64,000 bases of DNA, from assembly GCF_028607085.1 (NCBI RefSeq), contig NZ_CP117411.1, positions 1,240,001 through 1,304,000 of the forward strand, given 5' to 3'. This DNA is from Sphingomonas naphthae (GTDB lineage: Bacteria; Pseudomonadota; Alphaproteobacteria; Sphingomonadales; Sphingomonadaceae). Made by a program: the position numbers and the translations under genes. The notes below the pieces were generated by a model that ran no database searches, was not told the DNA's origin, and saw only the letters and a list, made by a program, of their open reading frames with translations. Shown here piece after piece: positions 33,353 through 43,613 of the stretch; positions within the stretch are counted from its first letter, which is position 1; each line of letters starts with the position of its first letter.

Positions 33353-35680
33353 GTGGCCCGCTCGCGACGGCGCTTGCGGGCGGGGCCGACGTTCCCTAAC
33401 TGTTCGCCGGTGACCGACATTTCCCCCGAAGCGCCCTACCTCCGCGGGCTGAACGCACCCCAGCGCGAGGCGGTGCTGACCACCGAAGGCCCGGTTCTGG
33501 TGCTGGCCGGCGCCGGCACCGGCAAGACCGCCGCGCTCACCGCCCGCCTCGCCCATCTGGTGGCGACGCGGCGAGCGTGGCCGAGCGAGATCCTGGCGGT
33601 CACCTTCACCAACAAGGCCGCGCGCGAGATGCGCCACCGCATCGGCCGGATGCTGGGCGATGCGGTGGAGGGGATGCCGTGGCTCGGCACCTTCCACTCG
33701 ATCGCCGCCAAGATGCTGCGCCGCCATGCCGAGCTGGTCGGGCTGCAATCCAATTTCACCATCCTCGATACCGACGATCAGCTGCGCCTGCTGAAACAGC
33801 TGATCGTGGCGGCCGACATCGACGAGAAACGCTGGCCCGCGCGCCAGCTGGCGGGGCTGATCGATCGCTGGAAGAATCGCGGCTGGGTGCCGGCCGATAT
33901 CGATGCGGCCGAGAGCGAGGCCTATGCCAACGGGCGCGGCGGCGAACTCTACCAGCGCTATCAGGACCGGCTGAAGGCGGTGAACGCCTGCGACTTCGGC
34001 GACCTGCTGCTCCACATGCTCGTCATCCTCAAGACGCATCGCGACGTGCTGGAAAGCTATCAGCAACGCTTCCGCTACATCCTCGTCGACGAATATCAGG
34101 ACACGAATTCGAGCCAGTATCTCTGGCTCCGCCTGCTCGCCCAGACGCGCAAGAACATCTGCTGCGTGGGTGACGATGACCAGTCGATCTATTCGTGGCG
34201 CGGCGCCGAGGTGGCCAACATCCTGCGCTTCGAGCGGGACTTTCCGGGCGCCGCCGTGATCCGGCTGGAGCAGAATTACCGATCGACCGGCCATATTCTC
34301 GCCGCCGCGTCTGGCGTGATCGCGCAAAATGGCGGGCGGCTCGGCAAGACACTGTGGACCGAGGCCGACAGCGGCGAGAAGGTTCGCGTGATCGGCGTGT
34401 GGGACGGGCCGGAGGAAGCCCGCCGCGTCGGCGACGAGATCGAGGCGGCGCAGCGGCGCGGCACGAAGCTGGACGACGTGGCGATCCTCGTCCGCGCCCA
34501 GTTCCAGACGCGCGAGTTCGAGGATCGCTTCATCGCGATCGGCATGCCCTATCGCATCGTCGGCGGCTTCCGCTTCTACGAGCGCGCCGAGATCCGCGAC
34601 GCCCTGGCCTATCTGCGCGTCATCTCCCAGCCGGCCGATGATCTGGCGTTCGAGCGGATCGTGAACGTCCCCAAGCGGGGGCTGGGCGACAAGGCGGTGC
34701 AGAAGATCCACCAGCTCGCCCGCGCCGAGGGCATCTCGCTGATGCTGGCCGCCGCCCGCATCCTCGACAGCGACGAGCTGACCGGGGCGGCGCGCAAGTC
34801 GCTCGGCCGGCTGGTGGCGGATATCGCCGCGTGGCGCGACCGGCTCTCGGCGCTGCCCCATGCCGAGCTGGCACGCCAGATGCTCGACGAGAGCGGCTAT
34901 ACCGCGATGCTCCAGGCCGATCGCTCGGCCGAGAGCGCCGGGCGGCTGGAGAATCTCACCGAACTGGCACGCGCGATGGAGGAATATGAAACCCTCCCCG
35001 CCTTCCTGGAACATGTCAGCCTCGTCATGGACAATGACGCCGACGCCCAGCGCGAGCAGATCACCATCATGACGATCCATGCCGCCAAGGGGCTGGAATT
35101 CGACACGGTGTTTCTGGCCGGGTGGGAGGAAGGCGTATTCCCCTCGCAACGCTCGCTCGACGAGGGCGGCACAGCCAGTCTCGAGGAAGAGCGGCGGCTG
35201 GCCTATGTGGCGATCACGCGGGCGCGGCGGCTGTGCTTCATCTTCCACGCCGCCAACCGCCGCATCTACGGCCAGTGGACCTCGTCGATCCCCTCGCGCT
35301 TCGTCGGCGAGCTGCCGGGCGAGCATATCGAGAGCGAGACGACGATGACCGGGGGCGCATCGCTCTGGCGCGCGCAATGGTCCGAACAGGCCGATCCCTT
35401 CGCCGATGTCGGGCGCGGCACCGGGCGGGGCCCTGGCTGGCAGCGCGCGGCGGTGGCCGGCAACCTCGACCGCACGACCGCCCGCGTCGGCGAATCCCGC
35501 GTCTCCGCCGCCAGCTTCGCCGCCAAGCCGCGCGGCGACATATCGGTCGGGCAACGCGTGTTCCACTCGAAGTTCGGCTATGGCGCGGTGGCCGAGATCG
35601 AGGGCAACAAGCTGGAGATCGATTTCGAGCAGGCCGGGCGCAAGCGGGTGCTGGACAGTTTCGTGAGCGTGGCGACCTGA
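33353..35680 (+). CDS. uvrD: UvrD/PcrA-type ATP-dependent DNA helicase
   Basis: A 775-aa superfamily 1 3'-5' helicase for nucleotide excision and mismatch repair and removal of stalled complexes. The order of motifs is complete: Walker A 'LAGAGTGKTAALTARL' (about 57), 'FTNKAAREM', Walker B 'ILVDEYQDTNSSQY', 'CVGDDDQSIYSWRGA', 'LEQNYRST', 'MTIHAAKGLEFDTVFL' and 'LAYVAITRAR'. The C-terminal 'GQRVFHSKFGYGAVAEIEG' is the Tudor-like RNA-polymerase-interacting domain found in UvrD/PcrA. The GTG start at 33353 has GGAG five bases upstream; a GTG at 33410 is an alternative closer to the conserved region. No SOS box was seen upstream. Confidence 0.95.
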   Translation: MARSRRRLRAGPTFPNCSPVTDISPEAPYLRGLNAPQREAVLTTEGPVLVLAGAGTGKTAALTARLAHLVATRRAWPSEILAVTFTNKAAREMRHRIGRMLGDAVEGMPWLGTFHSIAAKMLRRHAELVGLQSNFTILDTDDQLRLLKQLIVAADIDEKRWPARQLAGLIDRWKNRGWVPADIDAAESEAYANGRGGELYQRYQDRLKAVNACDFGDLLLHMLVILKTHRDVLESYQQRFRYILVDEYQDTNSSQYLWLRLLAQTRKNICCVGDDDQSIYSWRGAEVANILRFERDFPGAAVIRLEQNYRSTGHILAAASGVIAQNGGRLGKTLWTEADSGEKVRVIGVWDGPEEARRVGDEIEAAQRRGTKLDDVAILVRAQFQTREFEDRFIAIGMPYRIVGGFRFYERAEIRDALAYLRVISQPADDLAFERIVNVPKRGLGDKAVQKIHQLARAEGISLMLAAARILDSDELTGAARKSLGRLVADIAAWRDRLSALPHAELARQMLDESGYTAMLQADRSAESAGRLENLTELARAMEEYETLPAFLEHVSLVMDNDADAQREQITIMTIHAAKGLEFDTVFLAGWEEGVFPSQRSLDEGGTASLEEERRLAYVAITRARRLCFIFHAANRRIYGQWTSSIPSRFVGELPGEHIESETTMTGGASLWRAQWSEQADPFADVGRGTGRGPGWQRAAVAGNLDRTTARVGESRVSAASFAAKPRGDISVGQRVFHSKFGYGAVAEIEGNKLEIDFEQAGRKRVLDSFVSVAT

Positions 35681-35713
35681 AATGATCCGCCGAGAGAGCG
35701 GAACGTCGCTCGT

Positions 35714-36355
35714 TTAGAGAACCGCCGCGACCAGCTTTGCGAAGGCGTCCGCGCGGTGGCTGATGGCGTGTTTGGCGGCCTGGTCCATTTCGCCGAAGGT
35801 CTCGCTGCCGCCGTTGGGCAGGAACATCGGATCGTAGCCGAAGCCCTTCAGCCCACGCGGCGGCCAAACGAGGATACCCTCGACCCGCCCCTCGAACGTC
35901 TCGATATGCCCGTCCGGCCAGCACAGCGAGAGCGCGCACACGAAATGCGCGTCGCGGCCTTCGTCGTCGGCGGTTTCGGCCATGCGATCGTGGACCAGTT
36001 GCATCGCGGCGCCGAAGTCCTTGCTTTCCCCCGCCCAGCGCGCCGAGAAGATGCCCGGATCGCCGTGCAGCGCATCCACGCACAGCCCGCTGTCGTCCGC
36101 CAGCGCGGGCAGGCCCGACAGGTCGGCCGCCGCGCGCGCCTTCAGTTCGGCGTTGGCGGCGAAGGTCGTGCCGGTCTCCTCGGGCTCGGGCAGGCCGAGC
36201 GAGCCGGCCGACACCGCCTCGATCCCGCGCCCGGCCAGCAGCTCGTTGATCTCGCGGACCTTGCCCTCGTTGTGGCTCGCGATCACCAGCTTGCCGGGGG
36301 CGAGCTTGCGGTGCGGCACGGGCTCGGGTTCGTCGTCCACGATCAGGATGCTCAT
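35714..36355 (-). CDS. rdgB: RdgB/HAM1 non-canonical purine NTP pyrophosphatase
   Basis: A 213-aa enzyme that hydrolyses dITP, XTP and ITP to monophosphates, keeping damaged purines out of nucleic acids. Family motifs are '[20 protein letters not shown]' (substrate binding), '[10 protein letters not shown]', '[13 protein letters not shown]' (metal-binding Asp), '[12 protein letters not shown]' and '[12 protein letters not shown]', with 'SHRADAF' at the end. The N-terminus carries a short extra segment ('[18 protein letters not shown]') before the usual start. Its ATG shares one base with the rph stop codon (TGATG), so the two genes are co-translated. The rph-rdgB pairing is widely conserved. 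It converges on uvrD with a gap of 33 bases. Confidence 0.95.
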   Translation of the reverse strand: MSILIVDDEPEPVPHRKLAPGKLVIASHNEGKVREINELLAGRGIEAVSAGSLGLPEPEETGTTFAANAELKARAAADLSGLPALADDSGLCVDALHGDPGIFSARWAGESKDFGAAMQLVHDRMAETADDEGRDAHFVCALSLCWPDGHIETFEGRVEGILVWPPRGLKGFGYDPMFLPNGGSETFGEMDQAAKHAISHRADAFAKLVAAVL

Positions 36356-37068
36356 CAGGCGATCGCCTTCCTCTGCGCCGCGAAAATCTCGCCACAGCCG
36401 ATCCGGGCGAGGCGCAGCAGACGCAGCAACGCTTCCTCGTCGTAGGTGGCTCCCTCGGCGGTGGCCTGCGCCTCGGCGATATTGCCATTGTCGAGCAGCA
36501 CGAAATTCGCGTCGGCATGGGCCGAACTGTCCTCGATATAATCGAGGTCGAGGACCGGATTGCCCTCCCAGATGCCGCACGACACGGCGGCAACCTGTGC
36601 GGTGATCGGGTTCTCGGTGAGCAGCCCCTTGGCCATCAGCCCCTGCACCGCGAGGCTTAGCGCGACCCACGCGCCCGAGATCGAGGCGGTGCGCGTGCCG
36701 CCGTCGGCCTGGATCACGTCGCAGTCGAGCGTGATCTGCCGCTCGCCGAGCTTCGTCATGTCCACCACCGAACGCAGCGACCGGCCGATGAGGCGCTGGA
36801 TTTCCTGCGTGCGGCCGGATTGCTTGCCCTTGGCCGCCTCACGGCTGCCGCGCGTGTGCGTGGCGCGGGGGAGCATGCCATATTCGGCCGTCACCCAGCC
36901 CTGGCCCTTGCCGCGCAGGAAGGGGGGCACCCGCTCCTCGATGGAGGCGGTGACGAGCACCTTGGTCTCGCCGAAGCCGATCAGGCAGCTGCCCTCGGCA
37001 TGACGGGTGAAACCGGGCTCGATCGTGATCGCCCGCATCTGATCGGGGGCGCGGCCTGAGGGGCGCAT
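36355..37068 (-). CDS. rph: Ribonuclease PH
   Basis: A 237-aa phosphorolytic 3'-5' exoribonuclease that trims tRNA 3' ends; the normal length is about 238 aa. The family start '[19 protein letters not shown]' is followed by '[20 protein letters not shown]', '[17 protein letters not shown]', the phosphate-site region '[15 protein letters not shown]' and '[16 protein letters not shown]', which carries the catalytic acidic residues. The start has GAAAGGA seven bases upstream. It is first in an operon with rdgB, overlapping by one base. Purine quality control and RNA processing genes are commonly paired this way in alphaproteobacteria. Confidence 0.97.
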   Translation of the reverse strand: MRPSGRAPDQMRAITIEPGFTRHAEGSCLIGFGETKVLVTASIEERVPPFLRGKGQGWVTAEYGMLPRATHTRGSREAAKGKQSGRTQEIQRLIGRSLRSVVDMTKLGERQITLDCDVIQADGGTRTASISGAWVALSLAVQGLMAKGLLTENPITAQVAAVSCGIWEGNPVLDLDYIEDSSAHADANFVLLDNGNIAEAQATAEGATYDEEALLRLLRLARIGCGEIFAAQRKAIA

Positions 37069-37145
37069 GTCTGTCCTTTCGGGTTGAATGGGCGCGCCAT
37101 AGCGGGGCAGGGCAGGGGGCGCCAGTGGCGGCGGCCCCTATCAGC

Positions 37146-38453
37146 CTAGGCGCCGAACACCCGCGCGAAGATCGTGTCGACGTGCTTCAGGTGATAGCCG
37201 AGGTCGAATTTCTCCTCCAGCTCGGCATCGGACAGCGGCACCTCGGGATCGGCCTTGAGCAGTTCCAGCAGCGAGAGCTGGCCATCCGATTCCCACACCT
37301 TCATAGCGTTGCGCTGGACGAGTTTGTACGAATCCTCGCGGCTCACGCCCGCTTGGGTCAGCGCCAGCAGCACGCGCTGCGAATGGACGAGGCCGCCCAT
37401 CTTGTTGAGATTCTTCTCCATCCGCGCCGGATAGACGAGCAATTTGTCGATCACGCCGGTCAGGCGGGCCAGCGCGAAATCGAGGGTGATGGTCGCGTCG
37501 GGACCGATGTAGCGCTCTACCGAGGAATGGCTGATGTCCCGCTCGTGCCAGAGGGCAACATTCTCCAGCGCCGGGGTGACGTAGCCGCGCACCATGCGGG
37601 CGAGGCCGGTGAGGTTTTCGGTCAGCACCGGGTTGCGCTTGTGCGGCATCGCCGACGAGCCCTTCTGGCCGGGCGAAAAATATTCCTCGGCCTCCAGCAC
37701 CTCGGTCCGCTGGAGATGGCGGACTTCGGTGGCGAGCCGCTCGATCGAGGACGCGATCACGCCCAGCACCGCGAAATACATCGCATGGCGGTCGCGCGGG
37801 ATCACCTGCGTCGAGACGGGCTCGACGGCGAGGCCCATCTTCGCCGCGACATGCGCTTCCACGCGGGGATCGATGTTGGCGAAGGTGCCGACCGCGCCCG
37901 AGATGGCGCAGGTGGCGATCTCCGCGCGGGCCGCCGTCAGCCGCGCCTTGCAGCGATCGAATTCGGCATAGGCCTGCGCCAGCTTCAGGCCGAAGGTGAC
38001 GGGCTCGGCATGGATGCCGTGGCTGCGGCCGATCGTGGGGGTCAGCTTATGCTCCTCGGCGCGGGTGCGGATCGCGGCCAGCAGCGCATCGAGATCGGCG
38101 AGCAGGATATCGGTCGCCTGCGCGAGCTGTACCGCGAGGCAGGTGTCGAGCACGTCGGACGAGGTCATGCCCTGATGCATGAAGCGCGCCTCGTCCCCGA
38201 CCTGTTCGGCGACCCAGGTGAGGAAGGCGATCACGTCATGCTTGGTGACGGCCTCGATCGCGTCGATCGCGGCAACGTCGATCGCGGGCTTCGTCGCCCA
38301 CCAGTCCCACAGCGCCTTGGCGGCGGAGGCGGGGACGACGCCCAACTCGGCCAGCGCCTCGGTGGCGTGCGCCTCGATCTCGAACCAGATGCGGAAGCGG
38401 TTCTCCGGCGTCCAGATCGCGGTCATCGGGGCACGGGAATAGCGCGGGATCAT
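37146..38453 (-). CDS. purB: Adenylosuccinate lyase
   Basis: A 435-aa cytoplasmic enzyme acting twice in purine synthesis, releasing fumarate from SAICAR and from adenylosuccinate. The start 'MIPRYSRAPMTAIWTPE' is classic. The signature loop 'GSSAMPHKRNPV' (about residue 262) carries the catalytic Ser, and 'GMTSSDVLDTCLAVQ' and 'GRSHGIHAEPVTFG' hold active-site His residues. Fumarase/aspartase-superfamily helices fill the rest. The ATG at 38453 has AGGAGA about ten bases upstream; an in-frame upstream start only adds unrelated residues. It stands alone, about 75 bases downstream of rph's start on the same strand. Confidence 0.97.
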   Translation of the reverse strand: MIPRYSRAPMTAIWTPENRFRIWFEIEAHATEALAELGVVPASAAKALWDWWATKPAIDVAAIDAIEAVTKHDVIAFLTWVAEQVGDEARFMHQGMTSSDVLDTCLAVQLAQATDILLADLDALLAAIRTRAEEHKLTPTIGRSHGIHAEPVTFGLKLAQAYAEFDRCKARLTAARAEIATCAISGAVGTFANIDPRVEAHVAAKMGLAVEPVSTQVIPRDRHAMYFAVLGVIASSIERLATEVRHLQRTEVLEAEEYFSPGQKGSSAMPHKRNPVLTENLTGLARMVRGYVTPALENVALWHERDISHSSVERYIGPDATITLDFALARLTGVIDKLLVYPARMEKNLNKMGGLVHSQRVLLALTQAGVSREDSYKLVQRNAMKVWESDGQLSLLELLKADPEVPLSDAELEEKFDLGYHLKHVDTIFARVFGA

Positions 38454-38576
38454 AAGGTCGATTCTCCTGGTCGCCGCGCCGGTAGCAGGGGCGGGGGCCA
38501 GCGGCAAACGGCGGCGGAACGGTCCGCGCCCGTTTGCGGCGGCGACAGGAGGGATCGGCTTATGGGCCGGGCGGGA

Positions 38577-39236
38577 TCAGACGCGGGCGGTGCCGGCCTC
38601 TTCGCGCAAGGTGGCCCATTCGCGCGGCGAGAGCGTCGCCTGCCGATCGCCAGGGCCACGGACATGATCGATCAGCCCGTCGAGCAGCGCCTCGCCCTGC
38701 GTCCAGCCGCCGAGGCCCGAGGCGGCGTTGATATGACCGCAATTACCGATGTCGAGGAAATGGCTGCCCCAGAATTTCGCCATGTCGTGCGATCGCTCGA
38801 TATCGGCATAGGGGTCGTCGGTGCTGGCCACCACGATTGACGGGAAGGGCAAGGGCTGGCGCGGGGCTGGCGCGAACTCGGCCACTTCCGGCATGTGGGC
38901 CAGCTTGTCCGTATCGGGCGGGGCGACCAGCAGGGCCCCCGCCACCGGCCAGCCGAACGGCTGCGGATCGAACGCCGCCCACCACGCGACCGCAAGGCAG
39001 CCGAGGCTGTGCGCGACCAGGATCACCGGCGGCTGCGCGGCGGAAATGGTCTGGGCGAGCTTCGTCACCCACAGGTTGCGCTTGGGGGCATCCCACATGC
39101 CGAGGTCGGCGCGCTGGCAATCGCCGCGCGTCCGCTCCCAGATGGTCTGCCAATGGCCCTCGCCCGAATTGCCGAGGCCGGGGACGGTCAGCACCAGAGG
39201 GTCCGTCTGGCGCAGATCTAGCTCCGAAACGATCAT
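38577..39236 (-). CDS. RBBP9/YdeN-family serine hydrolase
   Basis: A 219-aa small alpha/beta hydrolase of the RBBP9/YdeN group. 'LVLTVPGLGNSGEGHWQTIW' is the typical start, with the 'WERTRGDCQRAD' stretch following. The nucleophile elbow is 'LVAHSLGCLAVAWW' (Ser about 77); the acid residue lies in 'VASTDDPYADI' and the His in 'IGNCGHINAASG'. The triad is complete. There is no signal peptide, so it is cytoplasmic. The ATG at 39236 lies six bases after GGAGG; the ATG at 39242 is too close to it. Natural substrates of this family are poorly known. It sits alone between purB and ohr. Confidence 0.92.
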   Translation of the reverse strand: MIVSELDLRQTDPLVLTVPGLGNSGEGHWQTIWERTRGDCQRADLGMWDAPKRNLWVTKLAQTISAAQPPVILVAHSLGCLAVAWWAAFDPQPFGWPVAGALLVAPPDTDKLAHMPEVAEFAPAPRQPLPFPSIVVASTDDPYADIERSHDMAKFWGSHFLDIGNCGHINAASGLGGWTQGEALLDGLIDHVRGPGDRQATLSPREWATLREEAGTARV

Positions 39237-39390
39237 GGCCATCCTCCGGGGGTTGGGCCGTTCATGATTCGGAAAGGTATGGAGATCGGTCGCCGCCGCA
39301 AGCCCGGGTCCGCCCGAATGTGGCCGGATTGCGGCAGCCGGAGTAAGGCGCGACGGATTTGTCTAGCGGTACGGTCGTAAAAGCGCCGAA

Positions 39391-39421
39391 CGCCCCGTCG
39401 CGGCCGATCCGCGACGGGGCG
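39391..39421 (-). terminator. Intrinsic terminator of ohr
   Basis: A perfect 13-bp stem (39391-39403 with 39409-39421, 'CGCCCCGTCGCGG' arm) and a 5-base loop lies seven bases after the ohr stop. Read leftward it is followed by TTCGGCGCTTTTA, a modest T-rich tract. Confidence 0.75.
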
Positions 39422-39427
39422 GGGGCG

Positions 39428-39853
39428 TCAGGCGATGATGAGGCCCACGTCCACATTGTTGCGGGTGGCGTTGGAATAAGGGCACACTTCGTGCGCCGCC
39501 TTGGCAAGCTTCTCGGCCTCGGCCTTGTCCACGCCGGGCAGGTCGATCGTGAGGTCGGCGGTGATGCCGTAGCCGCCTTCCGAGCGCGGGCCGAAGCCGA
39601 TCTCGGCGGTGACGCTGGCGTCGGCGGGCACCTTCACGCCCACCTTGCCCGACACAGCCTTCATCGCGCCGAGGAAGCAGGCCGAATAGCCCGCCGCGAA
39701 CAGTTTCTCGGGGTTGGCGCCCTCGCCGCCGGGGCCGCCCATCTCCTTGGGCACCACCAGATTGACGTCGACGCTGCCGTCCTCGGAGCGGGCATGGCCG
39801 TCGCGGCCCCCGGTGGAAGTGGCCTTGGTCTTGTAGATCACATCGACGGGCAT
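39428..39853 (-). CDS. ohr: Organic hydroperoxide resistance protein (Ohr/OsmC family)
   Basis: A 141-aa thiol peroxidase that reduces organic hydroperoxides. The two redox cysteines are at about 59 ('AAGYSACFLGAM') and about 124 ('AHEVCPYSNATR'). The catalytic Arg lies in 'GGRDGHARSEDG' and the Glu in the 'NPEKLFAAGY' region. The family spacing and length are normal. The ATG at 39853 has GAAAGGA seven bases upstream. No ohrR regulator is adjacent, although these are often neighbours. It ends at a perfect hairpin terminator, so it appears monocistronic. Confidence 0.96.
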   Translation of the reverse strand: MPVDVIYKTKATSTGGRDGHARSEDGSVDVNLVVPKEMGGPGGEGANPEKLFAAGYSACFLGAMKAVSGKVGVKVPADASVTAEIGFGPRSEGGYGITADLTIDLPGVDKAEAEKLAKAAHEVCPYSNATRNNVDVGLIIA

Positions 39854-39923
39854 GGGGCGTCCTTTCATGGTTGCCGGGCGCATATGGTGGCGGCGGTGGC
39901 GTTCGCTAGTGCGCGCGCGCCTC

Positions 39924-40004
39924 CGTGCTCCGGCGAAGGCCGGAGCCCAGGGTTACAGAGCGCATCGCTTGCCGCCCCTGGGCTCCTGCCTGCGCAGGAG
40001 CACG
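39924..40004. repeat. Palindromic intergenic repeat (GTGCTCCGGCG type), intact copy
   Basis: The outer arms CGTGCTCCGG...GCAGGAGCACG and the inner inverted pair GGAGCCCAGGG / CCCCTGGGCTCC surround a variable centre. It is the undisturbed equivalent of the copy split by the IS5 element at 30492-31706. It lies directly downstream of the S9 peptidase stop codon. Confidence 0.8.
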
Positions 40005-40012
40005 ACAGCGTT

Positions 40013-42046
40013 TCATTTCAGCGGCTTTCTCTCGATCAGCGTCGTGCGGAAAAACGCTTCCGTCGCGCGATAGCTCTTCAGCCAGTCGGCGTAGCGGAAG
40101 AAGCCGTGGCGCTCGTTCGGGAAGGCGATCTCGCGATAGGGGATGCGCCGCGCGGCCAGTTCGCGCGCCAGGATCAGGGATTGCGAGAAATCGACATTCT
40201 GGTCGTCGTCGCCGTGGATCAGCAGCACGGGCGAACGCCATGTGTCGATCGCGCCCATCGGCGAGGAGGTCCATTGCAGCTGGCGCGCGGCGGTCTGCTG
40301 GTCGGGCGAGAGGTTGTTCTCGACCGGGCGCAGCATCGTGTGAACACCGTGGAAATCGACACCGGCCGCGAACAGGGCGCTGTCCCGCGCGAGCGCCAGC
40401 GCGGTGAGGTATCCACCCCAGCTTCCGCCCCAGATGCCGATGCGGGCGGGATCGACATGGGCTTGCGCCGCCAGCCATTTGCCGGCGGCCAGCACGTCGC
40501 GATATTCCGAGGCGCCGGCGCGCGCGATCTCGGGCGCGTCGCGGAAGGCGAGGCCATAGCCGGTGCCGCTGCGATAATTCACCGCCAGCACGTCATAGCC
40601 CTCGGCCGCCAGATGCTGGTTGAGGATGTAGGCGTTGGAATAATAGCCCGAGGGGTGGAAGCCGAGCAGCATCTGCCGGCGCGGCCCGCCATGGACGAAG
40701 ATCAGCGCGGGGTGGCGCCCCGGCCCCTTCGCGCGGAACAGCTGGGCATGGACTTCGACCCCGTCGGCGGCGCGGAAGATCACCGGATTGGGCGCGACGA
40801 AATCCTGCGCGGCGGGTGCCTTGCCGATCGGGGTGAGTTTCGCGTCGAGCAGAGCGGGGTGCGCCGGGTGGGTCGCGTCGCTGGCGATCACGCCGATCGT
40901 GTCGCCGGCCGGTGCGGGGTAGGATTCGATGCCCGTGCCGCCGCTCAGCCGGGTGGTGGCGCCGCTTGCGAGGGTCGTGCGCCGGATATGGCGACGGTCG
41001 AGATCACCGGCGTTGGACGAATAGAGCAGGGCGCGGCCGTCGCGGTCGAGCAGCATCGTCTCGACCTCGAAGGCGCCGGGGGTCAACTCGCGCGGGGCGC
41101 CGCCTTTGTTGGCATCGATCGCGTAGGCATGGAGCCAGCCGCTTCGCTCCCATGGAAAGACGAGCGTGTCGTCCTTGCTCCAGAAGAGATTGCGACTGCG
41201 CGTGCCGGCGAAGCGCGCGCCCATGCCCTGCGGGGCGGCCCATAGTTCGCGCGTCTCGCCGCTCGCGACATCGGTGATGCGGATCGACCAATAGGGGCCG
41301 CTGTCGTCCTTGGCGCCGGAGGGCGGATCGACGTAGCGAATGAACGCCACCTGCCGGCCATCGGGCGAGAAGGCCGGCTCGACCGAATGGCCGAGCGACG
41401 GATCGAGATAGGTGAGCCGCTGTCCCGTCACGTCGAACAGCGCGACGAAGCTGTGCCCGCTGCGCGCCTCGACGAAGAGCAGGCGCGTGCCGTCCGGCGA
41501 CCAGCCCAGCCGCTCGATCCCGCCCTCGACGCTCGCCAGCTTCCTGGCCTCGCCACCCTGCTGCCACAGCCAGAGCTGCCCCTTGCGGACGAAGGCGATG
41601 CGGCCGCCGTCGGGCGAGAATACCGGCTGATGCCCCTCGCCGATCGCCACCGCCGCGCCGCCAGTGGCGGGCATCGCGAACAGCTGCTGCTTCGGCGTCG
41701 CGGTGGCGAGGCCGGTGTTGGGCAGGCCATCGTCGGGAAACTCGCCATCCCCGCCGCGCACGAACACCAGGGTCGCGCCATCCGGGCTCAGGTTCAGGTC
41801 GTAGATCTGCTGTCCGTCATCCTCGGCAAATGCCGTCACCTGCCGCGCCGGCCGGCCCTTGTCCGCCACCCACACATTGCGCGCGCCCGCCGCATTCTCG
41901 ATCCACGCGAACCGCGCCACATCCTGCGCGCCGGTCAACCCGCTGGCGACGGGGAGGGCGAGCGTTTCCGCCAGCCGGTCGGGCGCGGCGGCGGCCGGGG
42001 CGGCAAGGGTGAGGGCGATAGCGGCGAGGGTGAGGCGGATCGTCAT
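40013..42046 (-). CDS. Secreted S9-family serine peptidase (prolyl oligopeptidase / acylaminoacyl-peptidase type)
   Basis: A 677-aa exported peptidase. The signal peptide '[21 protein letters not shown]' directs it to the periplasm. Residues about 40-420 form a beta-propeller with WD40-like/PD40 repeats ('[16 protein letters not shown]', '[15 protein letters not shown]', '[17 protein letters not shown]'). The C-terminal alpha/beta-hydrolase domain has '[16 protein letters not shown]' (Ser about 541), '[15 protein letters not shown]' (Asp) and 'FPNERHGFF' (His). It probably trims short peptides in the periplasm. The frame extends upstream to 42082, but the ATG at 42046 starts the signal peptide. 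It is divergent from leuC. Confidence 0.93.
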   Translation of the reverse strand: MTIRLTLAAIALTLAAPAAAAPDRLAETLALPVASGLTGAQDVARFAWIENAAGARNVWVADKGRPARQVTAFAEDDGQQIYDLNLSPDGATLVFVRGGDGEFPDDGLPNTGLATATPKQQLFAMPATGGAAVAIGEGHQPVFSPDGGRIAFVRKGQLWLWQQGGEARKLASVEGGIERLGWSPDGTRLLFVEARSGHSFVALFDVTGQRLTYLDPSLGHSVEPAFSPDGRQVAFIRYVDPPSGAKDDSGPYWSIRITDVASGETRELWAAPQGMGARFAGTRSRNLFWSKDDTLVFPWERSGWLHAYAIDANKGGAPRELTPGAFEVETMLLDRDGRALLYSSNAGDLDRRHIRRTTLASGATTRLSGGTGIESYPAPAGDTIGVIASDATHPAHPALLDAKLTPIGKAPAAQDFVAPNPVIFRAADGVEVHAQLFRAKGPGRHPALIFVHGGPRRQMLLGFHPSGYYSNAYILNQHLAAEGYDVLAVNYRSGTGYGLAFRDAPEIARAGASEYRDVLAAGKWLAAQAHVDPARIGIWGGSWGGYLTALALARDSALFAAGVDFHGVHTMLRPVENNLSPDQQTAARQLQWTSSPMGAIDTWRSPVLLIHGDDDQNVDFSQSLILARELAARRIPYREIAFPNERHGFFRYADWLKSYRATEAFFRTTLIERKPLK

Positions 42047-42173
42047 GCGGCGGAGTGTCGCAAGGGCGGGCGCGAGGGGCAAGGGCGGCGGTTCGACACG
42101 ATCCCTCGATTATCCACCCACCAAGAACCGCTTCGTTTACACCGTTCGTCGCACGGCGTATCGGCCACGCATC

Positions 42174-43613
42174 ATGACCAAGCCGCGCACCCTCTACGAG
42201 AAGATCTGGGACGCCCACGTCGTCGACCGGCGTTCCGATGGCACCTGCCTCATCTATATCGATCGCCACCTCGTCCATGAGGTGACGAGCCCGCAGGCGT
42301 TCGAGGGGCTTCGCGTGGCGGGGCGCACGGTGCGGCGGCCGGACCTGACGCTCGCCGTGCCCGATCACAACCTGCCGACCACCGCGCGGGTCGATGCGGC
42401 GGGCAATCCCATCCCCATCGCCGACGTGGAATCCGCGCAGCAACTGGCCGCGTTGCAGGCCAATGCGCCGGCCGCCGGCATCCGCTATATCGACGCGACC
42501 GCGCCCGAGCAGGGGATCGTCCATGTCGTCGGGCCCGAGCAGGGCTTCTCGCTGCCCGGCACCACCATCGTCTGCGGCGACAGCCACACCGCCGCGCATG
42601 GCGGCGTGGGCGCGCTGGCGTTCGGCATCGGGACGTCGGAGGTGGAGCATGTGCTGGCCACCCAGACGCTGCTGCTGTCGCAGTCCAAGACGATGGAGGT
42701 GCGGGTCGAGGGCACGCTCGGCTTCGGCGTCGGGCCGAAAGACGTGATCCTGGCGATCATCGGCAAGATCGGCGCGGCCGGCGGCACCGGCTATGTCATC
42801 GAATATACCGGCTCGGTGTTTCGGGAGATGTCGATCGAGGGGCGCATCACCGTGTGCAACATGTCGATCGAGGGCGGCGCCCGCGCCGGCATCGTCGCGC
42901 CCGACGACAAGACCTTCGCTTACCTCAAGGGCCGGCCGATGGCGCCGCAGGGGGCCGAATGGGATCAAGCCGTCGCCTGGTGGAAGACGCTGCCGACCGA
43001 CGCGGGCGCCACCTACGATCGCACCGTCATCCTCGACGCGAGCGAGATCGCGCCCAGCCTGACGTGGGGCACCAGCCCCGAGGATGTCGTGCCGATCACC
43101 GGCATCGTCCCCGCGCCCGACAGCTTCGCCGATCCCTCCAAACAGGCCGCCGCCGCCAAGAGCCTGGCCTATATGGGCCTTACGCCCGGCACGCGGATGC
43201 AGGACGTGGCGGTCGAGAATATCTTCATCGGCAGCTGCACCAACAGCCGGATCGAGGATCTGCGCCAGGCCGCCGCCATCGCCAAGGGCCGCCATGTCGC
43301 CGCCAACGTGCGGCAGGCGCTCGTCGTGCCGGGCTCGGGTCTGGTCAAGCGCCAGGCCGAGGCCGAGGGGCTCGACCGCATCTTCCTTGACGCGGGCTTC
43401 GAATGGCGCGAGCCGGGCTGCTCGATGTGTCTCGCGATGAACCCGGACAAGGTGCCGGCCGGCGAACGCTGCGCTTCCACCTCCAACCGCAATTTCGTCG
43501 GGCGGCAGGGGCCGGGCGCGCGCACCCACCTGCTGTCGCCGGCGATGGCCGCCGCCGCCGCCGTCACCGGCCGGCTGACCGATGTTCGTGAATTGATGGA
43601 GGCCGAAGCATGA
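42174..43613 (+). CDS. leuC: 3-isopropylmalate dehydratase large subunit
   Basis: A 479-aa [4Fe-4S] hydro-lyase subunit of leucine biosynthesis that isomerises 2- to 3-isopropylmalate with LeuD. The start '[17 protein letters not shown]' is canonical. The cluster ligands are Cys in '[14 protein letters not shown]' (about 354) and the pair in '[12 protein letters not shown]' (about 414 and 417). '[19 protein letters not shown]' and '[18 protein letters not shown]' are also typical. No clear Shine-Dalgarno is seen before the ATG. Unusually, leuD does not follow directly: a lactonase-like gene (4-base ATGA overlap) and a toxin-antitoxin pair intervene. Confidence 0.97.
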   Translation: MTKPRTLYEKIWDAHVVDRRSDGTCLIYIDRHLVHEVTSPQAFEGLRVAGRTVRRPDLTLAVPDHNLPTTARVDAAGNPIPIADVESAQQLAALQANAPAAGIRYIDATAPEQGIVHVVGPEQGFSLPGTTIVCGDSHTAAHGGVGALAFGIGTSEVEHVLATQTLLLSQSKTMEVRVEGTLGFGVGPKDVILAIIGKIGAAGGTGYVIEYTGSVFREMSIEGRITVCNMSIEGGARAGIVAPDDKTFAYLKGRPMAPQGAEWDQAVAWWKTLPTDAGATYDRTVILDASEIAPSLTWGTSPEDVVPITGIVPAPDSFADPSKQAAAAKSLAYMGLTPGTRMQDVAVENIFIGSCTNSRIEDLRQAAAIAKGRHVAANVRQALVVPGSGLVKRQAEAEGLDRIFLDAGFEWREPGCSMCLAMNPDKVPAGERCASTSNRNFVGRQGPGARTHLLSPAMAAAAAVTGRLTDVRELMEAEA